Shown one piece after another: positions 31,803 to 43,527 of a stretch of DNA of 64,000 bases; the stretch's first letter is position 1, and every line of letters starts with the position of its first letter. Source of the DNA: Eretmocerus hayati (Eukaryota > Arthropoda > Insecta > Hymenoptera > Aphelinidae); the NCBI GenBank assembly GCA_029851415.1, contig CM056744.1, positions 89,019,907 to 89,083,906 of the forward strand, in the 5' to 3' direction. The notes below the pieces were generated by a model. The model ran no database searches. It was given only the letters and a program-made list of their open reading frames with translations, and was not told the origin of the DNA. The position numbers were made by a program, and so were the translations under genes.

Positions 31803-32799
31803 CTTGAGGTGCGGCTAAGGGTGCGGCCGAAGGTGCGGAGGGGTGCGGCTTAGGGTGCGGAGGGGTGCAGCCTGGGGTGCGGGGGAGGTGCGGCTTGGGG
31901 TGCGGCTGGGGTGCGGAGGGGTGCGGCTTAGGGTGCGGCTTAGGGTGCGGAGGGGTGCGGCTGAGGTTCGGCCGAGGGTGCGGAGGGGTGCGGCCTAGAG
32001 TGCGGCTGGGGTGCAGCTTGGGGTGCGGAGGGGTGCGGCTTGGGGTGCAGAGGGGTGCGGCCTGGGGTGCGGGGGAGGTGCGGCTCGGGGTGCGGCCGAG
32101 GGTGCGGAGGGGTGCGGCTTAGGGTGCGGAGGGGTGAGGCTTAGGGTGCGGAGGGGTGCGGCCTGGGGTGCGGGGGAGGTGCGGCTTGGGGTGCGGAGGG
32201 GTGCGGCTTAGGGTGCGGAGGGGTGCGGCTGAGGTGCGGCCGAGGGTGCGGAGGGGTGCGGCCTAGGGTGCGGCTGGGGTGCAGCTTGGGGTGCGGAGGG
32301 GTGCGGCTTGGGGTGCGGAGGGGTGCGGCCTGGGGTGCGGGGGAGGTGCGGCTCGGGGTGCGGCGTGGGTGCGGATAGGTGCGGAGAGGTGCGGAGAGGT
32401 GCGGAGGGGTGCGGGAAGGGTGCGGAGGGGTGCGGGTTGGGTGCGGGTGGGGTGTGGATCATATATAGAATATTTCAAGGGAAAGGGGTGCGGGTGGGGT
32501 GCGCAGGGGTGCGGGTGGGGTGCGCAGGGGTGCGCATGGTGCGGGTGGGGTGCGGATGGTGCGGGGGGGTGCGGTTTTCCAAATGCAGAAGGGGTGCGGG
32601 TGGGTGCGGGTGGGGTGCGGAGATGTGCGGATGGTGTGCGGGGTGGGTGCGGGTGGGTGCGCATGGTGCGCATAGTTGCGGAAGAGGTGCGCAGTGGGTG
32701 CGCAGGGGGTGCGCAGTGGGTGCGGGTGGGTGCGGCGTGGTGCGGGTGAGGTGCGGATTGGGTGCGGTGGGGGTGCGCGAGGGTGCGGCAGAAAACACT
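31803..32799. repeat. G-rich GGTGCGG minisatellite, unit 2
   Basis: As 23196-24171 but with one additional 21-bp segment near 32402-32422, the only length difference seen between units 1 and 2. The flanking 30953-31802 repeats 22346-23195 and holds no gene. Confidence 0.95.
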
Positions 32800-32821
32800 A
32801 CAACTATATAATATAGGGAGA

Positions 32822-35047
32822 TGGCCACAGAAAGAGAGAGAGAGGATTCGAGCTAGCACTTACAGAACGTTGAACTTTGTCCTTGAAGACGACGTCGGCT
32901 ACTGGGCGCAGGATGGCCACGAGACGCAAGTCGGCCTTGGGACTGTCGCTGGTGGGACGCTTGGCACGGTCGGCGATTTGACCTCGTATGGTCAGGAAGC
33001 TGCACCGGGCTCCTCAGATAATCCACTAAGTGCAGGGTCGGTCGCGAGACCACTGCACCAGGTCAAAATATGCACGCGCGCACCGTAACTTTTATATCGG
33101 CGACGAGGAAAACGCGCGGCAAAAACGGAGCAGAAATCGGAGCGAGCGACGGCGCGTGCTCTCTCGATCACAAACGACGTAAGTCTGCCGCCGGCGGCGT
33201 GGTGATGATGAAATGGTGCGCGAGGGGAGGGAGCGCGAGGGGAAGTATGGCTACTGCTATACCTATAGCCCGCGCGAGCCCGTCTCGCTATAGTGTGCTT
33301 TCTCTCTCTCTCTCTCTTACCTTAAAAATGTCCTCTCCTTCGCTCGGCTCTTGCTGAAACAGTAACTTTATGATTAGATTATGAATTCTGTTACTTGGCC
33401 CAGGAGAGAGGCAGGACGGATATTACTCATCCGTCACATAAAATAGAGAATGAACAATAACATTTTTCATCTATGTCACGTATCACTTTTACAAATATGT
33501 TTTTTCAAATGATCTAATCTGTAGAATGGTTTTCCACAATTTTCACAAATTTGGCTCGATGATTCATCGTGAGACTTGATGTGACGGATCAACTGACTCT
33601 TTCTTTTGAACGATTTCCCACAACGTTTTTGTGTACAGCTATACTTATTTGGATCACCATGTGTGTCTAAATGGACTTTCAAATGTCTACTATCCAATAT
33701 CAAACCACACTCCAAGCAATGAATTTGTCTGTTTTTGTCACTATTATGTCTTTTGATTTTATGTTTTTCCAGAAAATCCATCGTAGCAAATCTTAAATGA
33801 CATTCTGGACAACTAACAGTTCTCATTTCCTCGTTACCAACTTCATCTGGTGTTTCACTGAAGATATCAAGAATAATTCAAAAGATCCCAATCGACAATC
33901 TAAAATGAATACAAATAATGCAAGCAAACAGGAGATTGGAAATTAAACCATTCATCTCTAATTCTACTGTTTCATCGAATGGTTCTTTTTCTAATTGATT
34001 CAATTTCAGGATAGTCTCATCCAATCTCAAGTCTACCTATTTTCTTCAACGAAGATCAGTCCAACCTTGGAAGAGATTGATTCTGGTCTAAATGAATCCA
34101 TAATCCCCTTATCGAAACAATTCTAAATATATTGAAATTTTTGAACATAATTCTCACTTTTGTCATGCAAAGACTTCAGAGTTCTCATACACATCATACA
34201 TAAAAGTGTTGAAACTTTGACGAAAGATATGATTTGCTATTCGATTTTCACAAATATCTCCATGGAATGAATCATTATCTAGAAATTTCAGATATCAACA
34301 TGATGAAAATAATTTTTTTGTTTGACCAATATCAGTTCATATCAAGATTGGAATTTCCTTCATCAGTGGAAAATGAATCATAACTAATCACCTCACTTCT
34401 CCATTCATCATTCTTTTCCTGGTTCTAGAAATACAATGATCTTATTAGGAACTCGGATTTACTGGACATCATGTATAGGTATAAGGAAGGTATGATGAAT
34501 GGAGAAGTGAGGTGATTAGTTATGATTCATTTTCCACTGATGAAGGAAATTCCAATCTTGATATGAACTGATATTGGTCAAACAAAAAAATTATTTTCAT
34601 CATGGAGCAACTTACATTCTGAAAGTGAATAGAATCGAGGATATCAAAATTTTGGACGATGAAAAAATGGATATTGAAGAACTCATATTAGGAAATGAAA
34701 CATTCGTAGTTGAGGTGATAATTTGATGAATATATTTATGAAATATGTAATGAAATATATAATGAATATGAGAAATTTTCAAACATTCCACAGGGTTACA
34801 ATGAAAATTAGCAATGGACGTTTTTGTATCATGGACATCTCCAGGGAAGTATTATTGAAATGTACATAGTATAACATTATTTCTTCCATGAATAAATAGA
34901 CAGTTTTGTTTGAAAAACAAGAATGTTCTAGATAAATCATATTTTTCAGAGGGTTTCATAGGGCTACTGGCGATCTTCCCTCAAATTTTTTGAATTTAAT
35001 TTGGTAATATTTGACTTTGCGATAATGAATTAGTTAAAAAAAGAAAC
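32822..35047 (+). mobile_element. Tandem unit 3, truncated
   Basis: Begins with the LTR fragment 32822-33438, then the left inverted-repeat arm 33439-34500, the hairpin fragment and the duplicated OB-fold last exon. It stops at 35047/35048, equivalent to 17813 in unit 1, before the helicase. Single changes noticed include positions near 33382 and 34434. Confidence 0.9.
33476..33826 (-). CDS. C2H2 zinc-finger protein, unit 3
   Basis: Third minus-strand copy of the 116-residue frame, identical to 16241-16591. The matching plus-strand arm is missing because the unit is truncated. Confidence 0.55.
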   Translation of the reverse strand: MRTVSCPECHLRFATMDFLEKHKIKRHNSDKNRQIHCLECGLILDSRHLKVHLDTHGDPNKYSCTQKRCGKSFKRKSQLIRHIKSHDESSSQICENCGKPFYRLDHLKKHICKSDT

Positions 35048-36170
35048 GGACGGGTATCGAGTCGATTTTTTTCACCACAAGGTATGACAAGTCATAGATA
35101 CTTCAGAATACCCTTGGATCTAGAAAGTATTGAGAGTATTTTTTTGAAACCTGATGCCGATGAGAAGAAATTGAGGGAAGCAGGTGTTATCATCTCGGGT
35201 GAAGCATCAATGATTCCCAAAGAAGCGTTGGAGGTGGTGGATAGAACACTCCGTGGCGCTTTTTACAATGACTCACCCTTTGGTCGAATTTTGGTGATTT
35301 CAGGCGGGGATTTCAGACAAATCCTGCCAGTTTTGACCAATGGGAATAGACATTCTATAATCCAGAGACTATCACATCGTCAGCCTTATGGCAATTGTTT
35401 AATGTAATGAAGCTGACTAAAAATTTGAGATCTAAGGACCTGATTTTTCCAACATCCTTCTGGTAGAGGTGAGGGTAGAATTGATGAAGTGAAAGTGAGA
35501 CCTGAGCGGAAGAGTAATGATGTACGTAGAACCCATATCCAAAGACATCAATGAAAATATCATAAAATTGAATAAGAAAATCTTGGAAATGTTCGATGGT
35601 CCGACTTCATCTTACTAAGCGTTGATCATGCGACTCACAAAGGTGTAGATCAAACCGAGGAGCACACTCATCTGAAATATCCAACCGAGTTTCTGAATAG
35701 AATTAGAGACGATTTAACTCCACATGGACTTGATTTGAACGTAAATGCTATTGTGATGTTGATTTGGAATCTGATGACTCGGAATCTGAGAGTGGCGAAG
35801 GGTTTATGTAATGGGGTTCGATTAAAGATTAGGTAATTGTACAAGCATGATATTGAAGCGGAAGTGATAAGTGGGGAGAATATGGGGACAATAGTTTTCG
35901 TACCCAAGCTAACACTAACCAAGGGTGAGTCTTTCCTGCCGTTTGGAGTTCACAGGGAACAGCTCCCTGTGGTCTCGGTATTGGCAATGACAATTAATAA
36001 GTCTCCACGTGAAAGTTTAGATAAGGTTGATATTTATATAAAACGGCCGATTCTCTCCAATGGACAGCTTTACGTTGCTCTTCCTCGGTGAAGAGATCAG
36101 AAGATTTCGTTTATTGAAAATAGATTCGATGGTTCAGATGAGATCGGAAAAGGTTGTTTGGGACGGCGTA
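35048..36170 (+). pseudogene. Diverged Helitron helicase, decayed
   Basis: Starts at the equivalent of residue 99 of the 18238 helicase (TGI-S). It carries recognisable blocks: GEASMIPKEALEVVDRTLR, GGDFRQILPVL, then in other frames GLTPHGL-like and INKSPRESL, ending YVALPR. Stops and frameshifts break it at about 35404, 35620, 35836 and 36090. Walker B has Gly for Asp (ISGEAS). It is a distinct, older family member, not a copy of the tandem units. Confidence 0.8.
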
Positions 36171-36500
36171 TCTGATGTTTGATATTTTCGTCATATATGA
36201 TTGGAAATTCAAGTATATTGTTCTCAAATTCCGTTAAGATGGAGTGAAATCTGGAGTTAGGGAAAACGATACAAGTATATGAACTGAGGGAGCAGGTAAT
36301 CTTGTGGTGTTTGAACGAACAGTTCGAGAGAAAAGGTTGGAGAAGAATACAGCAAGTGCTCAAAATAATCAGATCGATCTACAGGAATTGAGTGTTTGGA
36401 TGAAATAATAGCATTGCATGAAACAGAGAATATTCATTTTGAGAATTCACAGCGAATGTGAAAAATTCCTGGACACAATTATTCGAAGAATAGAGTCCAA
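36171..36500. other. Decayed spacer of the old Helitron-like copy
   Basis: Lies where the 147-residue ORF and zinc-finger gene would be. I see no clear trace of zinc fingers. Weak similarity to the OB-fold gene's first exon begins near 36450. Confidence 0.4.
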
Positions 36501-37387
36501 ATTGGAGATGAAACAACGTTAGTAATTCAGTTGATTGATATGTATATCTATGATTAGAGATGTTAATGACATTGATATTACAGAACTATAGTTGCGTATG
36601 TTGACAAAGTATTTCGCGAATCTGAGTTCCAGAAAAAGGGCGATGGGAGTGAATTAGTGAAGTACGTACAGAATGGTTAACTTTGAACGAAATTGAGAAT
36701 AATATTAGCAAATTAATCATCATATCAAATTGAGTATACGTGTATAAGTGATGATGTATGGAGAACCATATTCAAAGACATGACTGGAGATATTTCTACG
36801 AATAGAGTTGTTCTGTCATCTCATAACGAGAATATCATCGAATTGAACAAGAGAATCGCGAATATGACGTTGGAATATACAACAAAATGAAATTTAAAGA
36901 TATACCTTCGAAAAAAGGAACAATGAGTTAGTTGAATTGGTGATGTTTCGACTATATGACACGATTTTCACACAAATCTTGTCGATTCTCCAGAGATAGA
37001 GGTTTATCTGAAGGATCAATGCGTTCAAAGGAATGAAAAGAATAAAAGTGGAATTCTGGGTGTACACAAATATACGTGACAAACTTGATGTTATTGTTGT
37101 GGAAGATGGAAACGGTCAAATTGAATCGTATGATCGAGGAGTGGAGTTAGAAGTTTGCGGTGACTTACAAGAGAAGAGTTAATTTTCTGATCAATCAGAT
37201 AAGAGTGGAAAGAATCGTTTCGAAATTGATTTCATTGAGTGGTCTTTACAGGTTCAACGTACATGTGACAGTGGAGGCTGTAGATGAATTGAAATTGTTA
37301 GGTGGTGAAAAGATGGAAATTGAGAACTCGATTCTGGAAAATGAAGTTCATGTTGTGGAAGAGTGTTCCGTCACACAAAGATTTTAG
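36500..37387 (+). pseudogene. Diverged OB-fold (RPA-like) gene, decayed
   Basis: Fragments line up with the intact gene. TIVAYVDKVFRESEFQKKG after an intron acceptor near 36580 matches exon 2. Pieces near 36870-36925 match exon 3. The end VEAVDELKLLGGEKMEIEN at about 37270-37330 matches exon 5. The exon-intron positions are conserved, which supports the exon model of the intact copies. Frameshifts and stops prevent expression. Confidence 0.7.
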
Positions 37388-37589
37388 TTATTGATTTTTG
37401 ATTCTCGGATATACTGTAAAATTTTCCTAATTCACATTTTTTTGGAAGAAATATACATCTTCTTCGTAACCCAAGCTCACTTTAAATGTTGTAATAATTG
37501 AATAATGAGACGGAAAATAATGATGATGAGAACGAGATCATTTCTAGAAGGCTGCAGAGGGGAATTGAGAAGACTAAGGGACCTGCAGG
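37388..37589. other. AT-rich spacer
   Basis: No gene or repeat recognised. Confidence 0.4.
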
Positions 37590-37850
37590 GGCTCAGAAAA
37601 ATTGACGGCCCCTCAGGGGCCCTCACAAGCCCTCAGGGGATCTCAGGGGAATCTCTCAGCCCCTAAGGTAAATATGGAACGTAATTTAGGTTATTTGGTC
37701 AGAGGCACTCGGGGCCCTCAGGGGCCCTCGGGGGCCCTCAAGGGACCTCGAAGGACCTCAGAGGCCCTCAGGGGCCCTCCTGGGCATTCAAGGCAGTCAA
37801 GGGAATTCAGGGGAGTTCAAGGGAATTCAGAGGAATTCAGAGGAATCTCA
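37590..37850. repeat. CCCTCAGGGG minisatellite
   Basis: Degenerate tandem repeats of about 10-11 bp built on GGGCCCTCAG, grading on the right into GGGAATTCAG variants. The open frame across it is an artefact of the repeat. Confidence 0.85.
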
Positions 37851-38009
37851 TTCTTACTACTATATATTAGGGGGAGATATGTATAAATATATTTCTTTCT
37901 TTTTCTTTTGCTGGAATTAAGTATCAGGTAAATTGACTTCTCATTCCTGAGAAAGTTTATACAAAGTTGTATGACAATATTTTAATGTCTCCGTTTTTGC
38001 CTACGGGCA
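37851..38009. other. Short AT-rich spacer
   Basis: No feature recognised. Confidence 0.4.
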
Positions 38010-38397
38010 GAATAAAGCGTATCCTTTTTTTTCTTTTTTTTTTTCTAAGTGGAATATAAGGAAAAATCTGATGACAAGCTATCCCTAATGGATCTCCCAC
38101 CGGCAGACCATAAGCGCTTTCATTTTGCTCACCCGGTAAACCGGATGAGCATGAATCCAACGCCCGTGTGCCCTGGGGGCTAAAACCTTCTGCTCTCAGT
38201 CCTACGATGTTGGCAAGCCATCATTGCAGAACTGGGGGCAGCTAACCACTATCTAACCAACCCACCCCGGGACCGCGTCAGCATTACTTCAGGGTGAGAG
38301 GCGTATCGCGCGCCATGCGGCGTTCCTTCTTGGTGTGTCCGTTCTTCTGTCTTCTCTCTTCGTCGTCAATGATGACTCTTCAAGTCGTCGTTGTTCG

Positions 38398-38997
38398 CTA
38401 TGCAGCGTCCCTTGCTTGGCGCTGCAATGATCGTTCTCGCTCTTCTTTTCGGTTGATCACCGTCTTGATATAGGCGGCGGTCTTATCCCATGTCTCTTTG
38501 CTGCGGAGCGTGATCGGCACTAGATTCTCAGGGGTGATCTGATTTCCAAGCCAGTTCGCGAGCTCCGCTCTCTCCACAGCTGTGTTCATGCACTGGAAGT
38601 GTGCATGCTCCACGTCGCACCAGTCTAACGCACACATCTTACAGACCGGGGTTTCCCTCTTCTGGAACCGCTCCAGGTACTCTCCAAAGCAGCCATGCCC
38701 ACTAAACGCTTGCGTCAGCCAGTAATCCAGCTCCCCGTGAGCTCGATCGATCCACCTGGCTATGTTGGGGATCAACCTTTGCGTCCACTTCCCTTTCGTT
38801 GAGCTCTCCCACTCTTTTTGCCACTCTTCGACGGTCTCCCCCCTCTCGACATCTCGTATGAGGGCCTTACGAGTGGGGTTGAGCACAATTCCATCGCTCT
38901 TAAGGGTTTCTTGGCGTTTCCATATCCGCACTCTTTCGGCTTTAAGCAGTCGAATGGGTAGTGCACCCGCAAGCACACAGGCTGCGTGGTCGGACAC
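38398..38997 (-). pseudogene. R1-like ORF2, C-terminal part
   Basis: 199 residues continuing the RT in the same frame after the stop at 39088-39090. It contains CKMCALDWCDVEHAHFQC, the Cys/His motif typical of the ORF2 C-terminus in R1-clade elements. The real join is 30 codons upstream, so the ORF break is only one nonsense codon. Confidence 0.8.
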
Positions 38998-39087
38998 CGT
39001 GCAATAAGCGCTGAACGTCCGTAGCGCAAAACGCTGCTGGACTGGACCTAACTTTGCATCGATTTCGGGACATCTAGCTACCTGTCC

Positions 39088-40434
39088 TCAAATTGGTGCA
39101 CCGTACAGCATGATGGAATAGCTCACGGCGCTGAGTAAGGCTCTCCTGTTTGGCTTGGGGCCACCGATGTTTGGCATCAGCCGTTGGAGGGCGCCACCAG
39201 CCCTGTCTGCCTTCAGCGCTGATTCTCTGGCTTGTGCCTTGTAGCTCCAATGGTCATTAAACCAAACCCCGAGGTACTTGAATTCCCTCTTGAGTGGAAT
39301 CTCGTACCCGTTGATGAAGAACACAGGAGTTTCGAAACTCCTCCTCTTGGTGACTAGCATCGCTTCGCACTTGTACTCGGCAAGCCCGAGCCCGTTCTCA
39401 GGGAACCACTGGCCAATGCGGTACAGAGCTTCATTGGCCACACACTCCACTTGCCACGCGGTTTCGGCGACCACGACTAATGCCGCGTCGTCCACGAAGC
39501 CACTGAGTTCTGCACCATCTGGGAGACTCATGTTCAAGAACTCGTCGTATTGCGTGTTCCATTCGAACGGCCCTGACACTGATCCCTGAGCTATTCCTGC
39601 AGATATTTCCAGCTCAACCCTTCCCTCATCGGTGTCACATACGAGGACTCTGTCACGCAGTCCATCGCTGATGACTGCGAGCAGGTAAGAGGGGACTTTT
39701 CCATCTAGGGACCTATAGATCCGTTCCCAGCTTGCTATGTTGAAGGCATTTTTTACATCCAAGCATATTATGGCACAAAACCCTCCTCCTGGTTGGGGAG
39801 ACATTGTATGCGCTCTGTGGGCTCTGTCTTGTACGCTTTCTATTGCGTGCATTGTACTGCGCCCCTTGCGGAAGCCAAACTGCATCGGGGACATCCCTCC
39901 GCTACGCTCATACTCTTCCTCCGCCCGGTTCAGGATCATGCGGTCATACATCTTCCCGATGTTGTCCAGCAAATTGAGTGGCTGATTCGATGATGGCTCC
40001 GCTGGTTCTCCACCCTTTCCCTTGGGAATGAGGACTAGCTTCTGCCGTTTCCACACTTTCGGGAACACTCCCGCAAGGAGACACTTATTAAACAGCTTTA
40101 GTAGCAGGCTATGCTGCTCTCGAGCCACTATTTTCAGGGCTTCATTGGGGATACCGTCCAACCCCGGGGCCTTGCCATTCGCCAATCTCGTAGCGGCTCG
40201 TCTTAGCTCTTCTTCGGTGAAGAGGGGGATTGGCTCGGAGATAAACCCAGGGAATTTGAGTCTGGGCTCCCCTCTCGGGTAGAGTGCTCTGGCAATCCGT
40301 GGAACTGACTCTTTGTCAGTTGGCGCTGTTCGTCCGTCTCTCAAACGCAGTCTGCTCATGACCACCCGGTACGGTGTGCCCCACGGATCTTGATCGACCA
40401 CGCTGCATAGCTCCGACCAGCACTTCCGTTTGCG
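39088..40434 (-). pseudogene. R1-like reverse transcriptase
   Basis: Begins in the linker (CWSELCSVVDQDPWG) and includes RT motifs DVKNAFN, GIAQGSVSGPFEWN and FVDDAALVV, where the family has F/YADD. It ends at YGAPI followed by TGA, where a Trp codon is expected, so one base change truncates the protein. Otherwise the frame is open. The Ala-to-Val change next to the catalytic Asp pair may impair activity. Confidence 0.85.
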
Positions 40435-40447
40435 GAATACAGCGTAT

Positions 40448-40599
40448 TTACCTATCTATCTATCTATCGGTCGAGAAGAACCGATTGTATGAATTTTTCC
40501 AGTACAATTACGGTTTTTCGTAGATTTCTCTAAGAACGTGGAATTTTCACTATCAAGTGTTGGAATTTTCATACAAAACCTATGAGTTACTCTAAAGAT
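40448..40599. other. Spacer with (CTAT)n
   Basis: Four to five CTAT repeats at about 40450-40468 next to the R1 5' junction. Otherwise unremarkable. Confidence 0.5.
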
Positions 40600-40608
40600 G
40601 GTGTTGAA

Positions 40609-41260
40609 ACCAGGGGTGCCCCGGCATATTTTCCGCCCTGAACCCTTAACTTCTCTCATGGTTTTCCACTGAACACAAACTGAGTCTTCCAAATTCATTT
40701 CAGATAGACACTGAGTCATTTTACATTAATTATTACAAATTTTCAAATATTGACAATGCAATCAGTCTCGTATGCGTTAAATATCAACTGCGCCTCAACA
40801 CAAACAGTTTTGAAAAACTGAGTCAGCTTTGAACAAAACTGACTCACCTTCATATTTGCAAAATTCGCTGTAATTTATAGTTGAGCAGTGATTTTTATAG
40901 AACCACTAGCTCGGCAGGTGACCCGGGTGGGTGACTTGAGTCTGTCTCGGCAGGTGAACTGGGCGCTTTTATAATAATCATTGCTCAACAATAAATCACG
41001 GCTTACTTCGCAAATGTGAATGTGACTCAGTTTTTTTGAAAGCTGACTCAGTTCTTTAAGACTGTTTGCTGAGGAGTGCACTTGATATCTGATGCATGCG
41101 AGACTGATTGCAGTCCCAATATTTGGAAATTTTTATTAATCACTGTAAGATGACTCAGTTTAAAAATGAAGTGAATTTGGAAGACTCAGTTTGTGTTCAG
41201 TGGAAAACCACAAGAGAGGTCATGGTTTGAGGGTGGAAAATATGCCGGGGCACCTCTGGT
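40609..41260. mobile_element. 652-bp palindromic element with 9-bp target duplication
   Basis: Ends ACCAGGGGTGCC and GGCACCTCTGGT. The whole element folds on itself around about 40920-40935 with mismatches. GGTGTTGAA flanks it at 40600-40608 and 41261-41269. It contains repeated ACTGAGTCA motifs but no ORF. The terminal repeats and 9-bp duplication fit a nonautonomous foldback DNA transposon. Nine bp is typical of Mutator-like elements. Confidence 0.8.
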
Positions 41261-41269
41261 GGTGTTGAA

Positions 41270-43185
41270 GTAGAAGTACGCGCGAGATTCGGGTCGATAG
41301 TCGATAGCTTCATTTGCTGATGAGCAACGCGAGATTTTGTGCTCCGGGTCCGATCGACCCAGTGTGCAATTTACGTGATTCTTAGGATATGTGCAGTTTA
41401 CGGGTTAAAACCCATCGAGGGGAATTTTCCCATCACGACGGGGCGGTTCGAGTCAAGTTAGATTAAAGCAGATCTAGGGACATTGCCGCAAGATAACGTT
41501 AGTTCCTAGGGAAGAATCTAGTGATTCCGGACAACACAACAGTCCGTGACTTACCATTAAGTAATAATACTCTACGCAAAAATTGTCGAGACTTTAGACA
41601 TACATTCGAGACGAAATTGAGTTAGAGTCTCGTTTACCGAAAGAGGAGGAATATTGTCTTCTATATTCCGAGTGCTTGGCTTGCGCCCTCAACCCAGCTG
41701 CTTCAATGGGTACGGGGCATAGTCACGGTCTGTCAGCGGATCGATTTGGAGGAAAGCCATTTTCAGACCTAGCGTCCAGGAATAATCAATTCCTCCTCAC
41801 TAGAAACCGGAATTCCGTGTCGTAAAAACTGCCGAAGGATGCCGTGTAAAATGTCGTCGAAATTGGCAAAACGTGCAGTAAAAATGGTCAAAACATGCAA
41901 CTACGCGTGACTCATTTTTGCTCGAAATGATGAAGATATCAGTTATGAATTGATTAAACCTCATCGAAACTTGCGAAAATATACAAACGATCCACCATAT
42001 CTCTGACGTTTTTGTAATTCTTCGTGTAAAACAATACTGCAGATAACCAAGAAGCTTTATCTCGTGATGACACGTTGTGACGAAAGCGGCATGTTCGTCG
42101 GGATCTGTTCGTATATCCTTCAAATCGACAAGGAGACTCATGAGTTTGAAGGGGAAAAACATTCTCCCCTCAAAATTCATGAGCTCATTGACTTAAAAAT
42201 ACATGTTACGAAATGCGACTATCCCGTCAGCTGTAAATATCCCAAATTCCTTTTTACATGGCACACGAAGTTTGGTATCGAAACTTCGAGAAGTTCCAAG
42301 CTCTCTGTAATTTTTTTCCAGTATATAATTCATTTTTCTTCCGTTCTAGTCGAACCAATGTGCTACAATTTTGATCAAACTGAATGCAAGCATGTGGAGA
42401 AAAGGCACAGAAACTTTTGAACCCAGAGAAACCACTACCCCATAATGGAACGTGCGGTGATGCCAGATGTGTCACATCACGACGAAGTGTGTCGTAACAC
42501 GTAAATCCAGTCTCTACTTCTCACCAACTGCCAAGTTTTGGGACCGGTTTGCAGCACGTAGTCAAGACCTTCCCTTGGTTGGCGATTAGGGCTCATCTAG
42601 GTTTCCTTAGAGCCAATAAAGAGTCCTTACGTTCTTCAAGCAAACTCTATCGGTCTCACAGCAGGCCACCCCTGTGGATAGCCCATCCACGAGTCCCACA
42701 ACTCGCTGATACAGTCCGGCCGGCCGCTGCCGTGAGCACCAGATAGAGATTTGCGGTCTCTACGCTCTATAGCGGATGCTGACTGAGGTCGGAGACTGTC
42801 AAGCTACCGAGTACCACCGAGTCTTGGGGAAGGCTCCTTCTTATTGAATTTAGACCGAAGTCTGCGTACAATGTCCGAGTGACTGGGGCGGAAAGGCGAT
42901 CACACCTCGGAATCGAAGGATTCACCTCGCGATTTTAGTAGCCGAATGGATAGATCTTTGATGATACACGCCATGATGGTCTGCATTTTGTAGATGGTCC
43001 TGCTCATTCTTCTAAAAACTTGATCAATCTGCAGCTCCCGTGTAGATTGACTATCCAGTCGGACCTCCAGAGCTCCCTACTAAAACAACTAGTATGCTCT
43101 AATTCTCAACACCAGCTCTGTCTAACAAAACAACCAAACAGCGACGACCGGAGGGACTGATAGAAAACATCAGCGAATTACATTT
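41270..43185. other. No supported gene
   Basis: I see neither a convincing ORF nor a known RNA. A small hairpin around 42475-42505 (CACGACGAAGTGTGTCGT) and moderately GC-rich sequence at about 41300-41800 and 42540-42900 may be old repeats. Confidence 0.4.
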
Positions 43186-43527
43186 GTGTACTTCGGTCCG
43201 ACTGATGAGAATCAAAAAATTAATCGTCGATTACCTGATCTTGAAAAATTCTTTGTTAATTCATCTGAATCAGAATTTGAAAGTTTCAGAAAAGATTGTC
43301 AAAATTTAGAACCTTGTCAACGTCTAATAATCACAAAAATAACATCCGACCAATTTTACACCCTTACTTGGTCACTGTCGGTACAAATCGCTACCCTCAA
43401 GCGTCAACAGGTACCTCGCCGGCGTAACATAAATGAGGTCAACCACGCTCACGTGCATAGCCGCAGCTTATATAGAGCCGGTCAGCTCACTTTATACTTA
43501 CTCAGCAACGACCTGATGCACCAATAG
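43186..43527 (+). CDS. Unrecognised ORF, 113 residues
   Basis: Its first 65 residues look more protein-like than the surroundings: mixed hydrophilic composition, PDLEKFFVNSSESEFESF, then LIITKITSDQFYTLTW. The remainder looks random. It may be a fragment of a transposon gene. I recognise no family and see no splice support. Confidence 0.2.
   Translation: MYFGPTDENQKINRRLPDLEKFFVNSSESEFESFRKDCQNLEPCQRLIITKITSDQFYTLTWSLSVQIATLKRQQVPRRRNINEVNHAHVHSRSLYRAGQLTLYLLSNDLMHQ

Larger units (their letters stand above)
24194..32821 (+). mobile_element. Tandem unit 2 (8628 bp)
   Basis: Near-identical repeat of unit 1, offset 8607 bp. It is 21 bp longer because of one extra minisatellite segment (about 32402-32422). 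Few substitutions were noticed (for example near 22402/31009 and 24033/32661). It starts with a 617-bp LTR fragment (24194-24810). Confidence 0.9.
38023..40434 (-). mobile_element. R1-like non-LTR retrotransposon, 5' truncated
   Basis: The minus-strand element ends in an A-rich tail (complement of 38024-38045) and is flanked by GAATA(A/C)AGCGTAT at 38010-38022 and 40435-40447, a probable 13-bp target duplication with one mismatch. It starts in the endonuclease-RT linker, so the endonuclease and ORF1 are missing. About 350 bp of 3' UTR (38050-38397) follow the stop. Confidence 0.8.
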
